Shown: positions 46,991-59,516 of the stretch, in pieces | Layout: the number at the start of each line of letters is the position of its first letter | How positions within the stretch are numbered: the first letter of the stretch is position 1 | Assembly (NCBI GenBank): GCA_949318235.1 | Contig: OX439133.1 | Coordinates: forward strand, 31,598,850-31,662,849 | Source: Ecdyonurus torrentis | Lineage: Eukaryota > Arthropoda > Insecta > Ephemeroptera > Heptageniidae | DNA length: 64,000 nt | Direction of reading: 5' to 3' | The notes under the pieces: generated by a model | The model's input: only the letters and a program-made list of their open reading frames with translations | What the model was told of the DNA's origin: nothing | Database searches by the model: none | Translations under genes and position numbers: made by a program

Positions 46991-49900
46991 GCTTTTACTC
47001 GTTTTTATTTTTTATTTTTTGGTTGTGTGCATTAAGTCTACACTGTAAAAAAGGCTATGATAAAATTTTCAGTCTAACCATTAAATATATAATAAGACGT
47101 GATGGAAATTTTACATTAGAAATTTAAATGCGTCGACGTCCGAAATTTTATTTGCAAAAATGTAAAGGTTACAAATTTAGCAAATAATATATATATATAT
47201 ATTTTTTTTGTGTTGGCCGCATCTATGTACTTAAGAAATTACTGTCTTTTTATTATGTTCTGAAAATATAAATAACGATTTTCTTATTACATTGCTCTAC
47301 TTGTCATTACTGATTAGTGATTCTGATTACTTAACCGCATGTTTTTTCAAGAAATGCTGCACATTTAAAGAACTAATGATTGATATTAGGATCTGTACTC
47401 ATTTGAAACAAAAGTAATATTTATAATTAATAGTTTAAGAATAAATGATAAAAAAAAAGAATTAAAAGCATATTTTTCTATAAAATTATAATAACTATTA
47501 ATTATTGTTGTTGCTATTTAATAAAAAATGTTATTATTATATATTTTATACTCAAACAAATATTAATCTAATAAATATTATATATTATATTATATTATAT
47601 ATATATATATATATACATATATATTCATTTGTATGTAGTAAAAACTTTGCTTAACATATACATGCATTCCGTAATATATTATTATAATCATTTAATCGGC
47701 CTCATACAATAATATAAAATAATTTTTTACGTTATAAATACGAAATAAATGTCATTTTCTAATTTTTTTTTTTACATTCATTGTATGGATAAAAATCGCA
47801 CCTTTCTTCTGGTACAATTTTTTTCTCTACATCACACATTTTTACACACATTTGGTACATTTTTTTCTCTGCAAATTATATTTAAAATTAATTCGCAATG
47901 CTAATTCATGTGCATCGCGAATCGGCGAGTGATAGTGCACACGTCACGAGGAAAGAGTAGACAGCGCCCCCACCCTTACGCGGCATCAGAGCCGGACAAG
48001 ATGCATATCATTATCAACTTAATTTTTAACTGAATTTTTCATTTTTGCTTCGATATATAGCCTTTAAGAAAAAAAAATTGCAAACTTGCAGTGATACACC
48101 AGAATTAGACATTTTTTAAAATGAGAAAAAAAAAATTAAGGTTACGGAGCTATATTTAGAATTATTAATTGTTTTAAGTTTTAGTCCCATGAGAGCCCAT
48201 GTTAAAATTAATATATATTTTCTCTCGTATCTAATGATCACGGGGTTTGAAAATTTTATCATAGGTAGCAGTCACTTTTAACTTTCAAATGGCAACATAA
48301 TGTTTCGAAGCTTTCTTTTAAGAATATGAGATACAAGTTATTTGAGAACATGTATATTAAGCTACATTTCATCTTTTCATCAAGTTAATTTTATATTTAA
48401 AATTGTGCTGTTTGTCGTAAGTCGTAATTTGGTCGTTTACCGATCTCTTTATATTCAACACTTTATAAACCCTATTATTTACCCATAATATTTTACAAAA
48501 TATCACGTATCACGTAGAACACTACTACATAATAATTAATACATTTTAAAGAAACACATAAACAAGTATTGTTGTGATTTTTATTTATAAAATTTTAATT
48601 AAAATATTATTAATAAACAAAAAATAAATTTAATAATTTTATATTTTAAAACTATATAAAAAATATTCAAACTTTCAAAAATAGTAAAATTTAAGCTAAA
48701 ATGATTTAAAAAATATAAATTGTCACTGGGCATGATATTTTCTAATAGGTTTTTGTTACTACATATTGACTTTTATGTAACAAAAAAGTATAATTATTAA
48801 TTAAGTGAATCTTAATTTAAACTGGTAAAATTTTCCAATATACTGGCTCATGTTATTTAGTGCTCACGAATGGCGATGACATTCATATAAATGCAAATAT
48901 CCCATGAAAGTAAAATATTTGCATGAACAAAAAATATTATATTTTATAACTTATAATATGCTTGCATTTAAACTTTAACCAAATATAATGAATTTAATAT
49001 CTTATATGCTGCGTATTCATCTCGTTGCAGTTATTTCCTGAACAGGCTCACACAATGCTATAATGAAATTAAAAAAACAATTATTTAAATTATTACATTT
49101 TTGAACATTCAATTAAATTTATATAAAAAAAAATACTTTAATGTTTATATAAATGTATTATATTTATCAATGATATTTTTTGTTCTTTTTACAAATTCGT
49201 TTAAAAAAGAAATAATAATATTAAAAAACTAAAACAATGTTATAAAAGACACATAACACATAACATTAATATTAAGTTAATATAAAAATAAAAATCTTAA
49301 TGTGTAAAAAATAGTTTAACAAAATTTATATTGCATTAATTGTGACTAAGCTGAAAGATACTAATAATAAAAGAACTCAAACATGAATTTTTGTAATTAT
49401 GTAAATGAAACAATTTTAGGTTTATATTATTTAGCAACATTGCTCAAATTTTCTTCCGATTTTGCGTACTGACGTGCGTAAAAATATTATTTCCGTAACT
49501 TTTACATTGCAATGATTATTAAGAGGCGCAAACCTTTCTTTTCTCTCTCTCTCGATTATTTTCACTTTTTTGTCTCTTTTGGCCTCCAGAAAAAGATTAT
49601 GTAATATCCTATTATATCTGCAGCATTCCTCAATAGAATGCATTGGGAAATATTATTTTGGAGACAAGTATTAGTTATAATGTATAAAGCTTAAAAATAA
49701 GAATTCTTTTTATTTCCAATTTTTGCTTAAATTTTACTTTTTTTTATTAAGAAAAATAGTTATTTTAAAAAATATATATTCGGCAATTATTTATTTATAC
49801 TTTATTTCAGTATTTTAAAACAAATATTATTTATTATTTTTATAAATTTGTAAACATTTATTTTAATTTTTAATGCAAATATTTATAAATTCATGCCGAC

Positions 49901-50496
49901 ATCTATTAATATTATTAATAAGTAGCAAACCTTGCAATTCTTTTCTAAGATCAAGTTCTGAATAGTGAATAGGTGTGATAATTTACATTACATTGTAAAT
50001 TTGAAAAAGAAAAAAAATGTATCATTGATAAATATAATACATTTATATAAACATTAAGGTATTTTTTTTTATATAAATTTAATTGAATGTTCAAAAATGT
50101 AATAATTTAAATAATTGTTTTTTTAATTTCATTATAGCATTGTGTGAGCCTGTTCAGGAAATAACTGCAAAGAGATGAATACGCAGCATATAAGATATTA
50201 AATTCATTATATTTGGTTAAAGTTTAAATGCAAGCATATTATAAGTTAAAACATATAATATTTTTTGTTCATGCAAATATTTTACTTTCATGGGATATTT
50301 GCATTTATATGAATGTCATCGCCATTCGTGAGCACTAAATAACATGGGCCAATATATAGGAAAATTTTACCAGTTTAAATAAATTTTAAATTATTTATGA
50401 GAGCATTGAGGCTGTAACTACGTTAAATTGCAGTTTTTCAAGAAGTAATTCATTTATTCAAACAGGACTGAACACTATACTTTTTCGGTACATATT

Positions 50497-50592
50497 CAGC
50501 TCTGGCTACTAGTTTGAGAATGATTTGTATAAGCAACTGAAACTACACAATGTTATATTATTGAGAAAACACTGAGGCAGCCACTTCCCCAA
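50497..50592. mobile_element. Degenerate Tc1/mariner-like MITE half (copy 2)
   Basis: Same decayed fragment as 34210-34305. Confidence 0.6.
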
Positions 50593-51518
50593 TGTTAAAC
50601 TAGCGGCCAGATCTGTACGTGTACTGATATGGACACAGTAAGTTTTAGAGCATTCTGGATAAAGACCGGTTTCACTCATATTTAAAGGAATAGACCAGAG
50701 AAAAACATAAGCATTTATATCACAAAACACTTGATAAGATTTACATAAATAACATTAGTTTGTCTCAAAACCCAACAGTAGCCCCGTAGCAGTGATCAAA
50801 AAAATTCAATTTATGCAACTCGCACAACATTTTCTTACTAATTTTTGCATGTTTCTGACGTCAGAAACATGAATTTTCATGCAAATTGCATACTTTACAG
50901 AATTTTCACGCTCTCTCGTGGGGCTACATTAACATTCTGGTAAAAAATGTCATCAGTTTTGAAGATCCCATTTTGTGTTTATTCATTAAAAAGTACATGT
51001 TGTTTTATGTGGTCTATGGCTTTAAGAACTGACATTTTATTGGTCAGATATACATAGGCCAGCATAGGTAAAAACGTAATTTTTATTATTATTATTATTA
51101 TTTTAATATCAAAAAGAAGCTTCAAACCTCAATCAAAACCTTTTTTCTAGCCTCTAATAAGCTTGAAGAACGTGAGAAAAATTCGTTCAGTTGAAATAAA
51201 CTCTTTTAATATGAAAAGTTAGGAGAAATTATGTTTCCCCTATGCTGGACAATGTATTAGGCACCACAAACGTGGCGACAAAGCACAAGGATTTGTAAAA
51301 ATGATAAATGTAGCAACATAGCCACAAAAATAACACATAGGTCAAGGTAGAGTGCGAACGGGTGAGGTGGTGACAAAAAAGCTATTGAAATATTGCCTGC
51401 TACCTGCTTTGCTTGCAACGTTATCTGTCTGTGTCGGTACGTATGATTATTTAATTGTAATTACAGTAAATTTACATACATGCACTTATTTTGAAATCAG
51501 TTACAGATTACGTATATA

Positions 51519-51800
51519 GGGTCAATGCATTCGTGTTAAAGCCAACACCATGTTGCATCACTCAATAACATGGCCTAGGATGGCCTAGGAAAATAAATCA
51601 TTTTATCGGTTTAAAAACACTATGCAATAGTTTTGAGAGCATTGATGCTGTAAATATGTTGAATTAGTAACTCAAGTATGTGAGAAAAATGTTAATAAAA
51701 AATTTTGATAGACAACTAAAAGAAAATAGCCGAAAATGAAGTTTGTCCTATCTTCAGCGATGTTATTCTCTACACCAATATGGCTCGAAGCGCATTAAAT
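51519..51800. mobile_element. GGGTG MITE family, diverged copy (copy 2)
   Basis: Paralogue of 35246-35530, itself more diverged from it than the core region is. Confidence 0.6.
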
Positions 51801-52648
51801 ATATGAATGTAATGCAGATAAAGTCTATATAACATATTTACCACTTAATTAAATGTCAAAGATTCACTTATTTAATAATTATACTTTCTTGTTACATAAA
51901 AGTCAATATGTAGTAACAAAAACCTATTAGAAAATATCATGCCCAGTGACAATTCATATTTGTTAAAACATTTTACATTAAATTTTACTATGTTTGAATG
52001 TTTGATTAATTTTTTATATAGTTTTAAAATATAAAATTATTTAATATATTTTTTGTTTATTAATAATTTTTTAATTTAAAATTTATAAATAATAATCACA
52101 ACAATACTTGGTTATGTAGATATTTAAATTATATTGTTTTAAAGTAGTGATCTTCGTGATACGTGATATTATGAAAATTTCTATGGGTAAATAACAGGGT
52201 TTATAAAGTGTTGAATATAAAGAGATCGGTTAACGACCGAGTTACGACTTACGACAAACTCCACAATTTTATATATAAAATTAACCTGATGAAAAGATGA
52301 AATGTAGCCTAATATACATGTTCTCAAATAACTTGTATCTCATATTCTTAAAAGAAAGCTCCAAAACATTATGTTGCCATTTGAAAGTTAAAAGTGACTG
52401 CTACCTATGAGAAAGTTTTCAAAACCCGTGATCATTAGATAAGAGAGAAAATATATATATTAATATTAACATGGGCTCTCATGGGACTAAAACTTAAAAT
52501 AAATAATAATTCTAATTATAGCTCTGTAACCTTAATTTTTTTTTCTCATTTTAAAAAATGTCTAATTCTGGTGTATCACTGCAAGTTTGCAATTTTTTTT
52601 TCTTAACTTATTTTAAGACAAATCACGTAGTACCTGATTGTGCCTTAA

Positions 52649-52977
52649 GGGAGTAGGGTACCACCCTTATATCTCAAAAACTAGAAGTGTTTTGGGTCTA
52701 AATTTGGTGTCATTTTCTAGCTAAGGGTCACACCTAGCTGAATAAAAATGTCATGATGTTTGACCGTCCCGAAAAAGAAAAGAAAAAAACTATTGAAATT
52801 AACATTGGGCCTTTGGGCTTAAAATGTCAAAAAATGATATAAAATTAATTTTGCACGGTGACCCCCCCAAATTTTTGTACATTTAAAATTGTCTCAAGTT
52901 GAAGTATCATTGTGCAAAATAACAGAATTTTGACGAGAAAGTTTGAGTCTAATGGCCGACGTCGGTATTCTACTCCC
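52649..52977. mobile_element. TTAA-type MITE family T2, complete
   Basis: Inverted ends GGGAGTAGGGTACC and, complemented, GGGAGTAGAATACC, with TTAA on both sides (52645-52648 and 52978-52981). The related sequence at about 13107-13120 reads CGCTTTAATG without an insert, an empty TTAA target. Interior contains TATATCTCAAAAACTAG and a CCCCCCC run, no coding. Duplication copy 1 keeps only the first roughly 18 bases of it (36369-36386). Confidence 0.85.
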
Positions 52978-52981
52978 TTAA

Positions 52982-55475
52982 CGTTAATTTATGTCAAAAA
53001 CTAACACGTCACGCATACGTTAACTAATATGTAAATTAATCAAACATTTAAAAAATTAGTATTATTTATTTATTTACTTACTTGTTAGAGCACTTTAAAA
53101 CATGAAGATTCTTCACTGCAATTATTACTATGACAAGGCTGAGTTCTTTTGAAAGACTCTCAAAATCTGTCAGTGACATTTAAACCAAAGTAGCTGCTTG
53201 TTTGCTGTTTTTATAGAGCTGAAAGAAAATTGCAAACTATCGAGTGACGTCACAATTAAAAACGATGATGTAAAGCGTATCATCCAAAATTAAAAGTTAC
53301 TTGACTATATGTAAGGGATGTATTTCTATAGTGGAAAGCAGAAAGTCAGAATTTTCGCAAATCTTATTTTCACTAGTTGTATTGACCAACATGGGCAACA
53401 TGTTATTCCAACTACATGTCTCAGAATAGTTACAAATCATATATAAAGCAGAAACTCATTCCTGTGAAAGACGAGCCTTATATCTAAATTTAAGTTAATT
53501 AAATCTTAAGTGACCAGATTTTCATCACATTCTTCAATGATGACGTCACGCAACTTATTTGCATTTTTTATTATATGTGTAAGTGTCTTGTAATTTATCT
53601 GTAGGTTTTGAGTACCATATGCATTTTTATAAAAGATAACAAACTTTATAATATAATATTGGTTGTGTTCAAATTATTTTAAAATTTCCTGAAAATATAC
53701 AATAACCAGATAAAATTATTAGCTTCACAGTTTATTTTGTCAAGATGCGAATTAATATAGAAACAATTTACAGTGTGAAACAATTATTTAATTTATTCAA
53801 TAATACATAGAAGTTTTAGGAATATGTTTTAAAAAGAAAGTTGCAATTTTTCAAATGATATCAGTCACCAATGAAAATTAAGATATAAATCGTATCATCC
53901 AAAATTAAAAGTTACGTGTCATTAAAGTTAGGGATGTATTTGAGGATTGGAAGGAAATTTAGAATATTCCGCAATTCCTATTTCACGAATTTTATTATAG
54001 ACGAACATGTAAGTCCAACTGCATGTCTCAAAAAAGTTGCAAAAAAAAAATAAAAAAAAAAAATACTGCAGATATTAATATTTCTTACATAGACCAATTT
54101 AATATTTAAATTAGTTAAATTTTAAATACCCAGATTTTTACAAAATACTTAAATTATGACGTCACGCAAATTATTTGTAATTTTTAATTGAACGTGTAAG
54201 TCATAACTTATCTGTTGGTTTTAGGTAGCTTTTATTAAAAAAAAAAAAAAATCTAATTATTGCTGACTGCAAATTGATTTTAAATCTTTTGGTTATAAAA
54301 AATATCGCGTTAAATGAAATTATTAGTCTCGCAGTTCATTTTATGAAAATACGAATGAATTGAAATTTCATTCAATGGAGTTAAATTAACAAAAGTATTA
54401 TAAATTAGTACATAAAATTTCATACCAGTATAATAACAATAATAATTTAAACAACTATTTAATGAAGCAAAATTTTAAAAAAATAATACAAAATTTTTAT
54501 TTTTAAAATTATTTAAATAATTTATTTAAATCAAAAACTTAAATATTATTTTTTTATTCATATCATTTAATAATTTTTTTTATTTATTAATAAACGAGGT
54601 CCCTTTCATGCATTGTGTTAAAACCTAAAAATTTAAGTATATGGACGTTTCTTTCCTACGTGATAATTTTAAAGTTGTTAGATTATTTGATTTCAAGGGT
54701 TGATTAACTTACAAGACGACTGCCCGATATCTGTCAACCTAAATAGAAGTGAAATGTAAAACATGAAGTAAAGATGAAATGCTATAAGTATAACGAAGAA
54801 GTCACCGGCTTAATTGTGTAAAAAGTCATAAGATTAATCATATTTTCACAATAGTATTGTTATACCTTATTTTATATCCTGCAAAACCAATACTGTATTA
54901 TAATTGTCAGCTAATATCGTTTGTTTTACGCACACTTACACCAGCGAGCTTTGACGTCATAAAACCGCATCTGCTATTTCGTGATGAAGAATAAACTAGA
55001 AATCAATGACTCCAGTCAAAGCAGTGTTGATTCTCAGGTATCTTAGGATATTACCTGTAATTAGACATGTTCTGTTCAATTTGTACTATGCTTTTAAAAA
55101 TAATGTCGATTTATTGCCTAGTATCTGATATAAAATGTTTAATATTAATTACATTTACTTGAACTGTGGAAAATATTCAATACCTTAAACTGGATTCAAA
55201 ATTACTTTACTAGTTTGTTTCATCCTACAATCATACCCATATGTGACACAACACAAAACAACGCAACATCTTCAGTTATTGTCTCGAAATAATAAGATTA
55301 TGTGGAAAATTGGTCAATAAATGATTGACACATAGCTCAAGAAGTGCAGAGTAATTATTTAGAACAATAGTTTTCGTTCGTGTTATAATCACCGACATTA
55401 TTGATTTTGTAAATAATATTATTATCTCTTGATTCATTAGTTGCTACTTATATTTATATGCATTCTTAGTAAGTT
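52982..55475. repeat. 2.4-kb dispersed duplication, copy 2
   Basis: Diverged direct copy of 13114-15520 with the same internal order, including two subunits (53245-53620 and 53875-54220), three TGACGTCA octamers (53245, 53541, 54157) and a CRE-MITE. A shorter third copy of the last part lies at 57585-58230. Confidence 0.75.
54874..55050. mobile_element. CRE-MITE family, copy 5
   Basis: ATCCTGCAAAACCAA left end, GTTGATTCTCAGGTATCTTA plus GGAT right end, octamer 54952-54959. Confidence 0.75.
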
Positions 55476-55477
55476 CT

Positions 55478-55523
55478 TCTTTTAGCGATTTCCGGTCCAA
55501 GTCGGTCCCCCACCGCCTTAAAT
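55478..55523 (-). mobile_element. TTAA-type MITE T1, isolated end fragment
   Basis: Minus strand reads TTAAGGCGGTGGGGGACCGA, CTTGGACCGGAAATCGC and TAAAAGAAGAAC, the best preserved left terminus of family T1 in the window. Confidence 0.7.
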
Positions 55524-55956
55524 TAAAATATATTGATATAAAATGTTATGTATTAATTTATAATATATCTATATTTTCTTTTCTTCATTCAATCAAATTT
55601 CTTGATACTACAAATATTTAGAAATTTTAAAATTAATTCAATTCATTAACTAAAAAAACTTTATCTTTTATATAAAAAAAAAATAATAAATAAATAAAAA
55701 AATAATTTTTCTAATATGTTTTTAATCACAAATATTATAGTTTGATATTGTTAAAGCTTAACAAATTTCTGCAAACTTCAATATGATCAAGTCTTCTACA
55801 CTGCAAGTAACACAGTGATTTGAGCGTTTGTTAATATCATAGTTGAATGGATTTTTTAACAAGTTGGGTCCCAATTTCTAGTTTCAAAGGTAAAATTCAT
55901 CTCTGGAAGGAAATGGTATGTTAATAAAATTATATTTTTCATACACATATATTTTC
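55524..55956. other. AT-rich intergenic DNA
   Basis: No gene. 55555-55680 resembles 29450-29590 of the duplicated segment (TTTCTTGATA, CAATTCATTAACT). The last 8 bases are the hAT target duplication. Confidence 0.4.
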
Positions 55957-56485
55957 TAGAGCTGTAAATTTAAACCGGGTCGAGCACCCGCCCGGGTCAA
56001 AATCTTCGGGTGCTCGTTTTTTTGAAAATGGTCAACCCGGGTTTCGAGCTTTTAGCTCGAAAACGAGCTTTTTCGAGTTGAGCTCGTGAATAACTCGTAA
56101 AAAAAAACGAGCTTTTGAAAATAAATCGAGCTAAAGAAAATTTTTTGAAGAAAGAAAAGAAAAAAAGTTTGTAATTTTTGTTTAAAATGGTGTTTTTAGT
56201 ATTCTATCATGCAAAATAAGTTGTTTAAAATATTTTTAAAAATTATTTTATTTTATTTATGACTTTTATCATCCAAAAAACAATTTTTTCATAATGAAAA
56301 TCGAGCTTTTTGCTTCATAGGCTCGAAAGCTCGTTTTTAAACTTTGGCTCAATTATCGAGCTTTCCGAGCTTTGGCTCGTTTTTCGAGTTAAAGCTCGAT
56401 TTCAAGCTAAACCCGGGTTTCGAGTCAAACCGGGCTAAAAAATTTCAGCCCGGGTTAAAAATAATTCGAGTTTTTTACAGCTCTA
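55957..56485. mobile_element. hAT-type MITE with CCCGGG and GAGCT repeats
   Basis: Ends TAGAGCTGTAAA and, complemented, TAGAGCTGTAAA, with perfect 8-bp flanking repeats ATATTTTC (55949-55956 and 56486-56493): a textbook hAT target duplication. Subterminal blocks AACCCGGG/CCCGGGTT and dozens of GAGCT/AGCTCG words give a highly self-complementary interior. 529 bp, no coding capacity. The ends are intact and the flanks match perfectly, so the insertion is fairly recent. Confidence 0.92.
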
Positions 56486-56493
56486 ATATTTTC

Positions 56494-57584
56494 CAATTTT
56501 GATCATAGAACTTTTCACCTTTAGCCGTAAAGTTGCGCACACAAATAAACAATTATTCATTCATAATTACATTGACCAACCTGATCTACTTTATTATAGT
56601 AAAGTTTATTGCCAATCAATAACAGGCAATTTTACTTGCTTAATAAATTGGTGGTACACAGTACTTATTATATATGACACAAATATAAGGAGAATATACC
56701 TGGGACCGGAACCACATCCAATAATTTTTGCTATTTCCAAGTAAACGGGGATTACGAACAATACTAAAAAGTAACGATGCGGCAACTGCAAATACTTGTT
56801 TTAAAATTGAAAGTTAATCTATCTGATGCAAAGATTTGAATATCCAATTTTAACTGTCATTTGTGTCTTCAAACACAATGAAGGTGTATAAAGATATTTT
56901 TGATTTACAGTTACTTGGCGCAGCGTTATAATCATTGTCATGTTAATGTTACGGACAAAATATATTTCCTCAGTACGCATGTGCAGTACGTAGAAACGGA
57001 AGTGAATTGGAACAAAGATGCTTAACGTAAAAAAAAAATTATCTGCAAGTCTTATAAATACATTTTTAAGTTGTTGTTTTTTATTAATTTCTTTCTTCCT
57101 AGTCACAGACCAGTAAAATATCATAATTTTAAATATTAGTATATTTTTAATAATATAATATATGTATATTTTATATGATTACATAATATTATTTTATTTT
57201 TTTTAAACATTGTTTTTAAATATTTTTTTTAACACATATTTTGTTTTAAGTATATGTTTTAATTATTAATGATTATAAATATCAAATTTTATTAAAGTTG
57301 TATTAATAATAAATATCCTAATTAATTTATTATTTTAAATATTATTAAAAATATTATTTTAAATACAATGCATATTGGAGATTGGAATAGAAATTTGTAA
57401 TTATATGAAATTAAATGTGCTTGAGAAATGTTCGACATTTAGCCGTGCTTTGGCATTGTGACCTTAAATCTTGATGGAATATCAGTGAAGAATTAACGAG
57501 TACGAGATGAAAGCTCGAAATAAGACTGTAGGCTTACTATATAATTAATAAATCGTTAAATAAATTAAATTCAAGTGTTGATTT
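56494..57584. other. AT-rich DNA with dispersed repeat D3
   Basis: 56760-57010 is a D3 copy (GATGCGGCAACTGCAAATAC, TGAATATCCAATTTTAACTG, CAGTACGTAGAAACGGAAGT). The rest is T/A-rich, no gene. Confidence 0.5.
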
Positions 57585-58230
57585 ACGGAAAAGGTAACTG
57601 GCCGATATCTAACAAACAGAACAGAAGTGATAAGTAAAACATGAAAATAATTGAAACATTATAAAGCAGAAAGTAAGATTTCGGTGCGAAGATATTCATA
57701 CGACCTTCTTTATTTTTACAATAGATTTTTTTCAACCCTATATTATATCCTGCATAACCAATACGATATTGTAATTGTCGGCTGAAATCGCTTGTTTTAC
57801 GCGCACTTACTTGTTAGACCAGAGAGCTTTGACGTCATAAAACCGCATCCGCTATTTGGTGATGAAGCATAAATTAAAAATCAATAACTCCAGTCAAAGC
57901 TGTGTTGATTCTCAGGTATGTTAGGATATTACCTGTAATTAGAAATGTTTTGTTTAATGTGTTCTATGCCTTTAAAAATAATGCCCAGTATCTGATATAA
58001 AATGTTTAATATTAATAAAAGTTACTTGAACTGTGGAAAATATTTAAAACTGGATTCAAAATTAATTTATTTGTTTGTTTCATCCTGCAATTGGTTATAA
58101 TATTTATGCGAAACAACGTAACATCTTCAGTTATTGCCTCGAAATTATATAATTTGGAAAAATTGTCAATAAATAATTAACACACATAAGTCAAGAACTG
58201 CATAATAATTATTTAATACAAGAGTTTAAT
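57585..58230. repeat. Third copy of the 14.8-15.5 kb repeat
   Basis: CTGGCCGATATCT, AAGTAAAACATGAA, GAACTGTGGAAAATATTTAA, AACATCTTCAGTTATTGCCT and AATTATTTAATACAAGAGTT match 14790-15450 and 54720-55380. Confidence 0.7.
57744..57930. mobile_element. CRE-MITE family, copy 6
   Basis: ATCCTGCATAACCAA left end, GTTGATTCTCAGGTATGTTA plus GGATAT right end, octamer 57830-57837. Confidence 0.75.
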
Positions 58231-58411
58231 AGCTTCAAGCTTCATAACTTAAATAGGCTATATATAATTTTTTATTAAGCAGGATGCAGCAAAATTGTGT
58301 GTTATAACGATAAAACCACTAATGGAGAACAGAAATGAACAAACTATTGCGTTATTTGCGATATTTGCATTTCATTTATTGAAATTGTAAATATATTTAT
58401 AACAATTATAC

Positions 58412-58468
<57 letters not shown>

Positions 58469-59481
58469 CAAAATAATTAAATTGTTAAAATAATGTAAAA
58501 ATTAAAATTTTATTAATGAACAAAATTATGTAAACTACAAATTATAAAAAATCATATTATGTTAATAAAAAATAGTATCTTAAATTTGTATGAATAAAAA
58601 TAAAAATTAATTTTAAAAATTAAGTATTATTATAACTGTTAAGTAACATCGGCTTTTTTTACAACCAAGCTTTATTATGCAATTAAAAAGTATTATTTAT
58701 TGTTAACTTAATGTTTACCTGTGTAATATATTTATATGGCAATGTTGCCAATTTTACGATTTTTCATAAACCTATAATGTATTTCAAGATTTAGGTTTCA
58801 ATTCGGTACAATCAATGTATTTTTTACATATGTACGCTTAACAATTGGGTATTAGAAATATATTAACATCTAATGAAATCTGCTAATTAATATTATAATT
58901 ATTATTATTATTAGTACGATTATATCTCACAACAAAAATACTGTCTAGTTCAAACATTGTTTTAATATCAAATATTATATATAAATATGTTCTTTTTTAT
59001 TTTAAAGTAAAGATAATGATTATAAATTTTTATAATAACGTTATTTTCAACTTTTATAATTAGATTTTTAATTATAAATACTAATCATGTTGTATGAGTT
59101 TGTAGTAAAATTTGTTAATCTTATTAATATTTTTGTTCTGTTCGAGTGTATTTAAGTTATTGATATACTCGGCGATGAAGTACATTCAAGGTACGCTGTG
59201 ATATATAAAGATTGTTACATTTATTTTATGACAACAAACAAATTATTATATTAGTTTATTACATCAATGTGGAGGCCGTCACATATTATATTTATTTTTG
59301 CTAAATTTGAAAATTTTACTTCCAAAAGTTTTTGCAAATAAAATTTAAAACCTGTTTTAAACCTGTGTGTTTAAATTTCTAATATAAATTTTTAATCTCA
59401 TCTTATTATATGAGGGTCACTGCAAGCATAGAAATTTTATCATAGATTTTTGTTACTATGATTTGATAACAATAGGTACGA

Positions 59482-59516
<35 letters not shown>

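Larger units (their letters stand above)
48066..52611. repeat. Nested imperfect palindrome within duplication copy 2
   Basis: Same layout as 31780-36328. The 70-codon minus-strand frame in the centre (49643-49431) stays open here, with two amino-acid differences from copy 1 (Lys to Ile, Asn to Lys). Confidence 0.8.
42306..52665 (+). repeat. Large segmental duplication, copy 2 (10.36 kb)
   Basis: Direct copy of 22062-36386; offset about 16,310 in the core. It carries a SINE and a LINE fragment absent from copy 1 and lacks the foldback and one D1 repeat. All component elements (MITEs, hairpin, hAT-like element, nested palindrome) recur in the same order. Confidence 0.92.
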
